This document shows positions 1 to 5,709 of a DNA stretch of 5,709 bases, in pieces. The stretch spans positions 1 through 5,709 of the forward strand of contig DOZA01000319.1 in NCBI GenBank assembly GCA_003518245.1, read 5' to 3'. Position numbers and translations under genes: made by a program. Each line of letters begins with the position of its first letter. Position 1 is the stretch's first letter. The DNA is from Bacteroidales bacterium. GTDB taxonomy: Bacteria > Bacteroidota > Bacteroidia > Bacteroidales > VadinHA17. Under the pieces are notes generated by a model. The model did no database searches. It was not told where the DNA came from and worked only from the letters and a program-made list of their open reading frames with translations.

Positions 1-444
1 TGTGGCTTTGCTGCTGTGCCAATCAAACTGGCCAGGGTATTCCCCGAAGCTGAAATAACAGGCATTGACCTTGGAGAACCACTGCTTGAACCGGGCAGGA
101 AACTAATTGAAAAATCAGGTATTGCAAATGGTAATATAGTATTGAAAAAAGGCGATGTTAAAAACCTTGAATTTGATGATAATTCTTTTGACCTGGTAAT
201 CAATACATTCATGCTTCATATTGTGGAAGATCCTGTGAAAATGCTGAATGAGACTGAGCGAGTGACAAAACCAGATGGTAAAATAATAATCACCGATCTC
301 AACCGTAACTACCTTGCATTATTCCTCAAAAAATTCAGGACACCATTTACTATGAAAGAAGGTCTGGAGATAATAAACAAATCTGTTCTCAGGACAGGAA
401 TACCATCTAAAGGTTTTTTCTGGTATGATTATATGTGTTTTTAA
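1..444 (+). CDS. class I SAM-dependent methyltransferase, 5'-truncated by window edge
   Basis: The reading frame is open from base 1 and ends at TAA 442-444, giving 147 visible C-terminal residues. It begins inside the SAM-binding glycine loop (motif I): the first visible residues are CGFAAVPIKLA, so the usual Asp and first Gly of DxGxG lie outside the window. Further Rossmann methyltransferase marks follow: an acidic post-I strand GIDLGEP (21-27) for the SAM ribose, GD at 51-52, FDLVINTFMLHIVEDP (63-78) as motif II, and KPDGKIIITDL (90-100) as motif III. The pattern is that of the small-molecule Methyltransf_11/UbiE-like group. The last ~45 residues (rich in Phe, Lys and Trp) are less conserved and presumably part of the substrate cap. 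The substrate cannot be read from the sequence. The macro gene follows after 21 nt, so co-transcription is likely. A GTG at 16 is an internal codon within motif I, not a start. Confidence 0.88.
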   Translation, partial: CGFAAVPIKLARVFPEAEITGIDLGEPLLEPGRKLIEKSGIANGNIVLKKGDVKNLEFDDNSFDLVINTFMLHIVEDPVKMLNETERVTKPDGKIIITDLNRNYLALFLKKFRTPFTMKEGLEIINKSVLRTGIPSKGFFWYDYMCF

Positions 445-465
445 ATTCTCAAACAAATACCGGTC

Positions 466-939
466 ATGGATAAGCAAATAAATTACCGCTTTGGAGATGC
501 AACAGATCCTCAAGGAACAGGTATAAAAATAATTGTACATATATGTAATGATATCGGAGCCTGGGGAAAAGGATTTGTTCTGGCCCTCTCGCGAAGATGG
601 GATAAGCCGGAATCAGAATACAGAAAATGGTTCTATGATAAGAAAGGTTTTCATCTCGGGGAAGTACAGTTTGTAAAAGTAGAAAATGACCTCTTTGTTG
701 CCAATATTATAGGACAGAGAGGAATAACAGTAACCGGATCAGTACCCCCTATAAGATATGAAGCGGTAGAAGCCGGATTAAAAAAAGTGGCAGAAAAAGC
801 TGGTAAAATGAATGCCTCCATACATATGCCAAGGATAGGAAGCGGACTGGCAGGAGGCAAATGGGAAGAGATTGAAAAGATAATAAACAGAACTATAATA
901 GCCAGGGGAATATCTGTTACTGTATATGACCTTAAATAG
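466..939 (+). CDS. macro domain protein, Poa1p/TARG1-like ADP-ribose binder/hydrolase
   Basis: A 157-residue protein made of one macro domain. Visible family marks are GDAT at 10-13 (first loop, adenine contact in macro domains), HICND at 25-29, GAWGKGF at 31-37 (ribose/diphosphate loop), ANIIGQRG at 79-86, and MPRIGSGLAGG at 121-131 (second phosphate-binding loop), then KW and a C-terminal helix. Length and motif order match bacterial relatives of yeast Poa1p (ADP-ribose-1''-phosphate phosphatase) and human TARG1/OARD1, not the MacroD/YmdB group. At the position where TARG1 has its catalytic Asp (PRIGCGLD), this protein has Ala129, so TARG1-type glutamyl-ADP-ribose hydrolysis is doubtful. 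Phosphatase or O-acetyl-ADP-ribose deacetylase activity, or simple binding, are alternatives. It is probably cytosolic, with no signal or membrane segment. The start is the ATG 21 nt after the methyltransferase stop, and the next gene begins 7 nt after its TAG, which suggests a shared transcript. Confidence 0.88.
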   Translation: MDKQINYRFGDATDPQGTGIKIIVHICNDIGAWGKGFVLALSRRWDKPESEYRKWFYDKKGFHLGEVQFVKVENDLFVANIIGQRGITVTGSVPPIRYEAVEAGLKKVAEKAGKMNASIHMPRIGSGLAGGKWEEIEKIINRTIIARGISVTVYDLK

Positions 940-946
940 AGTAAAA

Positions 947-3145
947 ATGAAACCCATTTACCTGGATTATAATGCAACTACACCTGTGGATATGAAGGTT
1001 GCTGAAGCTATGCGACCTTATATCTCAGAATATTTTGGTAATCCCTCAAGCATCCATTCATTTGGTGTTAAAACAAAGAAAGCAATTGAAAATGCCAGGC
1101 AACAGGTTGCAGGAATGCTTGGCTGTGACCCATCTGAAATAATATTTACCAGCGGCGGTACCGAATCAAATAATTACGCCATAAAAGGTATTGCACTGAA
1201 ACACCGTGAGCGGGGCAACCATATCATCACATCTTCAGTGGAACATCCTGCAGTTATTGAAGTATGCAGGTACCTGGAACATACAGGCTTTGAAGTTACA
1301 TATTTACCTGTGGACAAATACGGACAGGTGATGATAGGATCAGTAAAAGATGCTATCAGGGATAATACTATCATGATTACTATAATGCATGCCAACAATG
1401 AAGTTGGTACTGTTCAGCCCATTGCTGAAATTTCAGAAATAGCCAGGTCGCATAATATTTTCATTCATACTGATGCGGCCCAGTCAGCAGGTAAAATAGA
1501 AACCAGGGTCGATAAACTGGGTGTTGACCTGCTTAGCATTGCAGGCCATAAAATATATGCTCCCAAGGGAATTGGAGCATTGTATATACGTAACGGGGTA
1601 AACCTGGAAAAACTGATACATGGAGCTGACCATGAACAGAATATGCGTGCCGGAACAGAAAATGTACTAGAAATTGTAGGACTGGGTAAAGCATGCGAAC
1701 TGGTTATGAATAACCTCAAGGAATATATGGCTCATTATAAATTAACAAAAGATCATTTATACAAATTGCTTAGTGAGTCTTTTACTGATCTCAGGATAAA
1801 CGGCCATCCCGAAGAATGCCTGCCAAATACACTCAGCGTTTCATTTCCCGGACTTGAAGCAAACACACTTATCTCCCGGCTCGATAATGTTGCAGCCTCA
1901 GCAGGTGCTGCATGCCATGCTGAGAGCATTGATGTATCTGAGGTGCTTAAAGCAATGAAAGTACCTCTTGAATATTCAATGGGAACAATAAGGTTCTCAA
2001 CCGGAAGGGAAACCGCCTTGGAGGATATTGAAAAAGCATCTGAAGAAATAGTAGCCGCTGCTTCATCACTGATGCCTGAAAAAGCAAAAAAAACACCTGG
2101 CATAAAGAAAGAGAAAATAAAGCTTACGCATTATACACATGGCCTGGGCTGTGCCTGTAAGATTCAGCCTCAAAACCTCGAGAAGGTACTTGGTTCAATA
2201 CCTGTTTTTGAAAAGCCTGAGATACTGGTAGGTATTGAAACATCTGATGATGCAAGTGTTTACAGAATTAATAATGAACAGGCAATAGTACAAACACTTG
2301 ATTTTTTTACCCCTGTTGTTGACGACCCATATAGTTTTGGCTCAATAGCAGCTGCAAATGCACTCAGCGATATCTATGCCATGGGGGCAAAACCCCTGTA
2401 CGGGCTTAATATTGTGGGATTCCCTGAAGATACATTACCACTTTATATACTCGAGCAAATACTAAAAGGTGCCAGTGATAAGGCCGCGGAAGCAGGTATC
2501 AGTATACTGGGTGGTCACACTATTGAAGATCCTGAACCAAAATATGGGCTCGTTGTAACTGGCCTGGTACATCCTGACAGGATAATAAGAAATAAAGGAG
2601 CCCGGCCGGGTGATAAGCTGATCCTTACAAAACCCATTGGCACAGGGATACTCACCACTGCATTAAAAAGAGGTTTGATCAGTGAAAAGAAAGAGGAAGA
2701 ATTGATTGATATTATGTCTGAACTGAATAAAGTCCCCGCAGAGATAATGACTGATTATGACATACATGCATGCACTGATGTTACTGGATACGGCCTGGCA
2801 GGTCATCTGAGGGAAATGAGCAAGGCATCAGGTTGCAACGTCGTTATTTACCCTGATATGATACCATTTATCGGTGAAGCACATAATATGGCAGCAGCTG
2901 GAATTATACCTGGTGGCACATATAACAATCATAAATATGTGGAAGCCGATATTGATTTTGGCTCATACAACAGGACAATGCAACTACTTATATGTGATGC
3001 CCAGACATCAGGAGGATTGCTTATTGCCATTGATAAGAATGATGCTGGCATGTGTTTAGAAAAGCTTCATGAAGCAGGTATTGACAGGGCTGCAATTATT
3101 GGGGATTTTAAAAATACAGGGAAGGGTAATATCTCAGTATTATAA
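947..3145 (+). CDS. selD: fusion: NifS/selenocysteine-lyase-like PLP enzyme + selenophosphate synthetase
   Basis: A 732-residue two-domain protein. Residues ~1-375 are a class V aminotransferase-fold cysteine desulfurase. Marks are MKPIYLDYNATTP at the N terminus, FTSGGTESNN, HANNEVGT with His148 stacking on PLP, AGHK with Lys202 as the Schiff-base lysine, and catalytic Cys323 in SAGAACH. That GAACH context resembles mammalian selenocysteine lyase more than the SGSAC of IscS/NifS. A Lys-rich linker (~376-389) leads to a full SelD domain (~390-732): HGLGCACK with catalytic Cys402 (E. coli Cys17; a TGT codon, not selenocysteine TGA), Cys404 and Lys405, then ETSDD, ALSDIYAMGAKP, GGHTIEDPEP, TDVTGYG and CDAQTSGG, all metal/ATP residues of selenide, water dikinase. 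It likely frees Se from selenocysteine (or S from cysteine) and makes selenophosphate from selenide and ATP. The ATG at 947 is preferred to the in-frame ATG at 926: it follows the macro stop by 7 nt, has an A-rich leader and gives the normal NifS N terminus. The symbol covers the C-terminal half only. Confidence 0.95.
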   Translation: MKPIYLDYNATTPVDMKVAEAMRPYISEYFGNPSSIHSFGVKTKKAIENARQQVAGMLGCDPSEIIFTSGGTESNNYAIKGIALKHRERGNHIITSSVEHPAVIEVCRYLEHTGFEVTYLPVDKYGQVMIGSVKDAIRDNTIMITIMHANNEVGTVQPIAEISEIARSHNIFIHTDAAQSAGKIETRVDKLGVDLLSIAGHKIYAPKGIGALYIRNGVNLEKLIHGADHEQNMRAGTENVLEIVGLGKACELVMNNLKEYMAHYKLTKDHLYKLLSESFTDLRINGHPEECLPNTLSVSFPGLEANTLISRLDNVAASAGAACHAESIDVSEVLKAMKVPLEYSMGTIRFSTGRETALEDIEKASEEIVAAASSLMPEKAKKTPGIKKEKIKLTHYTHGLGCACKIQPQNLEKVLGSIPVFEKPEILVGIETSDDASVYRINNEQAIVQTLDFFTPVVDDPYSFGSIAAANALSDIYAMGAKPLYGLNIVGFPEDTLPLYILEQILKGASDKAAEAGISILGGHTIEDPEPKYGLVVTGLVHPDRIIRNKGARPGDKLILTKPIGTGILTTALKRGLISEKKEEELIDIMSELNKVPAEIMTDYDIHACTDVTGYGLAGHLREMSKASGCNVVIYPDMIPFIGEAHNMAAAGIIPGGTYNNHKYVEADIDFGSYNRTMQLLICDAQTSGGLLIAIDKNDAGMCLEKLHEAGIDRAAIIGDFKNTGKGNISVL

Positions 3146-3182
3146 TTGATGTATATAATAAAAGGTAAGAAAAAAATATAAT

Positions 3183-4646
3183 ATGAAAACATTCAGCTCG
3201 CTGGATTTTGACCCCGGACAACTTAAAGACCTTATAATCAGGTCAGCTGAAATAATAGAGGAATGGTATTCTACTGGCATACGCAACAGTAAGATATATA
3301 GAAATTTCTCTCCCTCAGATATACGCTGTCTTTTTGATGAGCCATTGCCTCTTGACGGATCAGAACCTGAAAAATTGATTGAAAAAATTAGGACAGATGT
3401 TTTCAGTACTTCTAATTTCAATCCCAGTCCAAACTATTACGGGTATATAACAGGTGGAGGTAATCATGCATCTATTATCGCTGAACTTTTAAAGACCAGC
3501 CTTAACCAGAATAATCTTAAATGGCACAGTGCACCGGCCAACTCAGAAATTGAAAAGATAGTCATTAAATGGATCTGCCAGTTTATTAATTACCCTGATA
3601 ATGCTGGTGGTGTACTCGTAAGTGGTGGCTCGTTTGCCAATTTCCTTAATCTTGCAGTTATGCGTAAGGTTAAGTGCCCTGAAGATATTTCAAATGAAGG
3701 CTTATATGGTGCCACCAGGATTACAGTTTATGTCTCAGAACAGGCTCATTCAAGCATAGATAAGGCAATGGACATGCTGGGACTCGGCAAAAAATACCTG
3801 AGGAAGATACCCACAGATAACAATTTGCGGATGAATACAAAGATCCTGGAGAAGAAAATTCAGGAGGACAAACAATCAGGATTTATGCCTGCATGTATTA
3901 TAGGTATTGCCGGAACTACTAATAACGGTGCTGTTGATCCCCTTAAGAGACTGGGTGATATTGCAGCTGAAAATAATATGTGGTATATGGTTGATGGAGC
4001 ATATGGGTTACCCGCTGCAGGAACAGAAACTTACAAGCAATTGTTCGAAGGATTCGAAATGGCCGATTCACTATTGATCAATCCGCATAAATGGTTCTTT
4101 GTTCCATTTGAAGCATCTTGCATATTGGTAAAAAATAAAAAATTGCTGCGGGATACCTTCAGCCTTGTTCCCGAATATCTGCAAGGAGGACAGGAAGAAA
4201 AAGACCGTGATGACCTCATGAACTATAACCTGCAGCTGACAAAGGACTTTAAAGCCCTGAAAATATGGATGACCTTTAAAACATATGGTGCCGAAAAACT
4301 AAAAAAAGCAATCGAAAATGATTGCATGCTGGCACGGTATGCAGGAGATTTGGTTGAAAAATCCTCTGATTTTGAATTGCTAGCCCCAATACCCCTTTCC
4401 ATAGTATGCTTCAGGTATATAGGTGAAAAAGGCAAATTCTCAGGCGATGAAAAAAAACTTGATGAAATAAATGAGAAAATACTGGATGGAATTGAAAAAG
4501 ATGGAAGGATTTTCTTTGCCGGGACAAAAATAAATGGCAAAACATCACTAAGAATTAATCTTACAAATCACCGGAGGACAAAGGAAGATATTGATTATCT
4601 TTTTAAAGTGCTGAGAGAAATAGTATCTCGAATCATGGATTATTGA
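3183..4646 (+). CDS. group II PLP-dependent decarboxylase (aromatic-L-amino-acid decarboxylase type)
   Basis: A 487-residue protein, full length for group II decarboxylases (about 470-500). Conserved parts in order are SPNYYGYITGGG near residue 80, the WHSAPANSEIE segment that closes over PLP, SGGSFAN at 147-153 (phosphate cup), SEQAHSS with His189 (ring-stacking, equivalent to AADC His192), IAGTTNNGAVDP, VDGAYG with Asp271 (pairs with the PLP ring nitrogen), and NPHKW with Lys303 (Schiff base). Asp271 and Lys303 fall at the same numbers as in mammalian AADC. It should convert an L-amino acid to its amine and CO2, or act as an aldehyde synthase. Substrate (tyrosine, tryptophan, DOPA, glutamate, aspartate) cannot be decided. 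It is cytosolic, with no signal peptide. The start ATG has an AT-rich leader without a Shine-Dalgarno, 37 nt after the SelD stop, so it is probably the last gene of the same unit. Its role in selenium metabolism, if any, is unknown. Confidence 0.92.
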   Translation: MKTFSSLDFDPGQLKDLIIRSAEIIEEWYSTGIRNSKIYRNFSPSDIRCLFDEPLPLDGSEPEKLIEKIRTDVFSTSNFNPSPNYYGYITGGGNHASIIAELLKTSLNQNNLKWHSAPANSEIEKIVIKWICQFINYPDNAGGVLVSGGSFANFLNLAVMRKVKCPEDISNEGLYGATRITVYVSEQAHSSIDKAMDMLGLGKKYLRKIPTDNNLRMNTKILEKKIQEDKQSGFMPACIIGIAGTTNNGAVDPLKRLGDIAAENNMWYMVDGAYGLPAAGTETYKQLFEGFEMADSLLINPHKWFFVPFEASCILVKNKKLLRDTFSLVPEYLQGGQEEKDRDDLMNYNLQLTKDFKALKIWMTFKTYGAEKLKKAIENDCMLARYAGDLVEKSSDFELLAPIPLSIVCFRYIGEKGKFSGDEKKLDEINEKILDGIEKDGRIFFAGTKINGKTSLRINLTNHRRTKEDIDYLFKVLREIVSRIMDY

Positions 4647-4678
4647 GAACAAAAACATAAGAATTTATAAATTTAACT

Positions 4679-4686
4679 TATATTTG
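4679..4686 (+). promoter_or_regulatory. candidate Bacteroidota -7 promoter box (RRM gene)
   Basis: TATATTTG matches the Bacteroidota primary-sigma -7 consensus TAnnTTTG exactly. It lies 33 nt after the decarboxylase stop, in an AT-rich gap. No convincing TTTG -33 element is seen upstream, so the call rests on the -7 box and its position. Transcription from it would leave an untranslated leader of roughly 90 nt before the ATG at 4785. Confidence 0.5.
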
Positions 4687-4722
4687 CATATTGTTTAATC
4701 ATGAGGGACTTATGTTTTATTG

Positions 4723-4746
4723 ACTTATCTTATCAGATAATTAAGT
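4723..4746 (+). other. small inverted repeat in the RRM gene leader
   Basis: TTATCT (4725-4730) and AGATAA (4735-4740) are perfect inverted repeats around a 4-nt loop. ACTTA (4723-4727) and TAAGT (4742-4746) allow an alternative outer pairing. The stem is AT-rich and weak. It lies in the presumed leader about 40 nt before the start codon and could be a temperature- or protein-responsive element, or chance in AT-rich DNA. Confidence 0.3.
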
Positions 4747-4784
4747 ATGCAAACAAACGACTCTCATTAATTTTTTTATTTCAA

Positions 4785-5057
4785 ATGAACATTTTTGTTG
4801 CAAAACTTTCGTACCAGACTACGGAGGAAAAATTAGAACAGCTATTTCAGAAATATGGCGAAGTAGCTAATGCCAAAATTATCTTCGATAAATACGAAGG
4901 AAGATCTAAGGGTTATGGTTTTGTTGAGATGCCGAATGATGATGAAGCCCTGGAAGCCATTAATTCACTCAACGATACAGAATTTGATGGTCGTCAGATA
5001 GTGGTTAAAAAAGCAAGACCTAAAGAAGATAATGATTCACGTGGAGGAAGAAATTAA
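4785..5057 (+). CDS. single-RRM RNA-binding protein
   Basis: A 90-residue protein consisting of one RNA recognition motif (β1α1β2β3α2β4) and a short hydrophilic tail. RNP2 is IFVAKL at residues 3-8 and RNP1 is KGYGFVEM at 42-49. The aromatic positions Phe4, Tyr44 and Phe46 that stack on RNA bases are present. The tail (~79-90, Arg/Gly/Asp-rich) resembles shortened Gly/Arg tails of other bacterial RRM proteins. The family binds single-stranded RNA. In Bacteroides, members of this group affect expression of polysaccharide-use genes, and cyanobacterial ones respond to cold. The target here is unknown. The ATG at 4785 is chosen because the RRM begins directly after it. An in-frame ATG at 4701 would add 28 residues unlike any RRM lead sequence and would overlap the presumed leader. 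The gene has its own candidate promoter and terminator, so it is probably monocistronic. Confidence 0.93.
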   Translation: MNIFVAKLSYQTTEEKLEQLFQKYGEVANAKIIFDKYEGRSKGYGFVEMPNDDEALEAINSLNDTEFDGRQIVVKKARPKEDNDSRGGRN

Positions 5058-5068
5058 TAATTCCACGT
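5039..5068 (+). other. inverted repeat spanning the RRM stop codon
   Basis: ACGTGGA (5039-5045) and TCCACGT (5062-5068) are perfect 7-bp inverted repeats, extendable by one G·U pair, with a 16-nt loop that contains the TAA stop at 5055-5057. In the mRNA the end of the coding region could fold onto the start of the 3' UTR. No U-tract follows directly, so it is not a terminator by itself. Confidence 0.4.
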
Positions 5069-5083
5069 TAAAAGTAATCAGAG

Positions 5084-5100
5084 CCTGATAAAATATCAGG
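5084..5100 (+). other. short perfect hairpin in the RRM 3' UTR
   Basis: CCTGATA (5084-5090), loop AAA, TATCAGG (5094-5100): a 7-bp perfect stem with a 3-nt loop. The following bases are AGCAAAG, with no immediate T-run, so it is more likely an RNA stability or protein-binding element than a terminator. Confidence 0.4.
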
Positions 5101-5126
5101 AGCAAAGAATTTTATTAATTGAGTTT

Positions 5127-5165
5127 AACCAGGTAAGCATGATGCTTGCCTGGTTTTATTATTTA
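5127..5165 (+). terminator. rho-independent terminator after the RRM gene
   Basis: A 12-bp stem pairs 5127-5138 with 5144-5155 (AACCAGGTAAGC against GCTTGCCTGGTT, with one G·U wobble at 5134/5148) around a 5-nt loop ATGAT. It is followed at once by a T-rich run (TTTATTATTTATT). This is the strongest hairpin in the window and ends the RRM transcript about 70-100 nt after the stop codon. It separates that gene from the exported-protein gene. Confidence 0.85.
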
Positions 5166-5214
5166 TTAATACCTGGTATAAAAATATATTACTGGATATT
5201 GAAACAAGTATTAG

Positions 5215-5222
5215 TAAATTTG
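5215..5222 (+). promoter_or_regulatory. candidate Bacteroidota -7 promoter box (exported-protein gene)
   Basis: TAAATTTG matches TAnnTTTG exactly and lies 54 nt before the ATG at 5277, downstream of the terminator. A TTG at 5199-5201 is nearer than the usual -33 spacing, so the upstream element is weak or absent. The position suits a separate promoter with a leader of about 45 nt. Confidence 0.45.
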
Positions 5223-5276
5223 TATAAATGTATTAATTGATAAGTTCTATTTTTAACCATACAAAGATTCCCGGAT

Positions 5277-5672
5277 ATGAAGAAATTAATTATCAGCACA
5301 ATCATTGTGATTATTTTTACCACAAGCGCATTTTCACAAACACGTCAGGTGAGTCATTCATCAGCACTTAGAACAGGTGTAAAGACAATAGATTTGATTA
5401 ATGGACTAAGGATCAAAGTTGATTTTAATCCTGAAAAAGGAACTTTATGGTTTACAGGAGAAACTGATAACCTGAAAATGTTCATCACCGAATTTATTCC
5501 ATTATCTGATCCTGAGGAAACAGGTATAAGGATAGGCGAAAGTTACAGGTTGGATAATGTATATGTAAATATTGAATACAAGATTCTGTCTGTTGAGAAT
5601 AACAGGGTCGGTCGTATATGGTTCAGAATAGCTGCTACTAATATACAGCTGCCGCAGAAACCTATGCTATGA
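5277..5672 (+). CDS. small exported protein of unknown function
   Basis: A 131-residue protein with a clear N-terminal Sec signal peptide: MKK, a hydrophobic core (residues 4-16), and a probable signal peptidase I site after AFS (18-20), leaving Gln21 as the new N terminus, a common pattern in Bacteroidota. There is no lipobox Cys, and in fact no cysteine at all. The mature ~111 residues alternate hydrophobic and polar residues with several Gly and aromatic residues (for example GTLWFTGETD and GRIWFRIAATNIQLP), which suggests a single β-rich domain in the periplasm or outside. There is no second membrane segment and no C-terminal sorting domain. I do not recognise the family. The start is the only sensible ATG, since the signal peptide begins there. 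It lies after the terminator, with its own candidate promoter, so it is not tied to the selenium genes. Confidence 0.8.
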   Translation: MKKLIISTIIVIIFTTSAFSQTRQVSHSSALRTGVKTIDLINGLRIKVDFNPEKGTLWFTGETDNLKMFITEFIPLSDPEETGIRIGESYRLDNVYVNIEYKILSVENNRVGRIWFRIAATNIQLPQKPML

Positions 5673-5709
5673 TTTACCCCCTCATAGCTAGTGTCATGTC
5701 AAGACGATA

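Noticed and set aside
926..946. In-frame ATG at 926 as start of the lyase-SelD gene
   Set aside because: It overlaps the end of the macro gene and adds seven residues before the typical NifS start MKPIYLDYNATTP. The ATG at 947 fits the family and spacing.
651..977. Minus-strand open frame of 108 codons opposite the macro gene
   Set aside because: It is a shadow of a clear macro domain gene and its translation has no recognisable domain. The same holds for the minus-strand frames at 1174-1398, 1465-1719, 1753-2103, 3140-3421, 4031-4219 and 4223-4540.
2874..3059. 61-codon + strand frame inside the SelD domain
   Set aside because: It lies wholly within conserved SelD coding sequence in another frame and has no domain signal.
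3146..3182. Promoter or riboswitch between SelD and the decarboxylase
   Set aside because: The gap is only 37 nt, AT-rich, without a TAnnTTTG box or stable fold.
4644..4646. TGA at the end of the decarboxylase as a selenocysteine codon, given the selenium genes nearby
   Set aside because: Readthrough would add only a few residues before TAA, the protein is already family length, and no SECIS-like hairpin is evident.
4701..4784. In-frame ATG at 4701 giving the RRM protein a 28-residue N-terminal extension
   Set aside because: RRM homologues begin at the RNP2 strand, as from 4785. The extra residues look like translated AT-rich leader.
5084..5100. CCTGATA/TATCAGG hairpin as a second terminator
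   Set aside because: No T-run follows directly. The stronger hairpin at 5127-5155 with its T-rich tail is the terminator.
5673..5709. Next gene or RNA at the right edge
   Set aside because: Only 37 nt remain, with no start, hairpin or tRNA part that can be supported.

Overview
The window is AT-rich, and every gene in it lies on the + strand. Three things point to a member of the Bacteroidota: start codons are preceded by A-rich stretches instead of clear Shine-Dalgarno sequences, TAnnTTTG boxes (the Bacteroidota -7 promoter consensus) sit before the two downstream genes, and there is a short single-RRM RNA-binding protein and an exported protein with a signal peptide ending in Ser before Gln. 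The phylum call is an inference; no rRNA or other marker is present.

Layout: (1) positions 1-444 hold the 3' part of a class I SAM-dependent methyltransferase cut by the window edge. (2) 466-939 encodes a stand-alone macro domain protein of the Poa1p/TARG1-like type. (3) 947-3145 encodes a 732-residue two-domain protein: an N-terminal NifS/selenocysteine-lyase-like PLP enzyme fused to a complete C-terminal selenophosphate synthetase (SelD). (4) 3183-4646 encodes a group II PLP decarboxylase of the aromatic-L-amino-acid decarboxylase type. (5) 4785-5057 encodes a 90-residue RRM protein with its own candidate promoter, a leader of roughly 90 nt and a strong rho-independent terminator at 5127-5165. 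(6) 5277-5672 encodes a small exported protein of unknown function with its own candidate promoter.

The first four genes are separated by only 21, 7 and 37 nt with no visible terminator, so they probably form one transcription unit. Its centre is the fusion protein. The PLP domain would release selenium (or sulfur) from selenocysteine/cysteine, and the attached SelD domain would convert selenide plus ATP into selenophosphate, so a reactive and toxic intermediate could pass between two domains of one polypeptide. No user of selenophosphate (selA, selB, tRNA-Sec, mnmH) is visible here. The links of the methyltransferase, macro protein and decarboxylase to selenium rest on gene position only.

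The RRM gene and the exported-protein gene look like separate units, divided by the terminator. The most noteworthy item is the lyase-SelD fusion in this uncommon neighbourhood. Both halves belong to known families, and fusions of this kind have been noted before in genome surveys of selenium use, so the architecture itself should not be called new.
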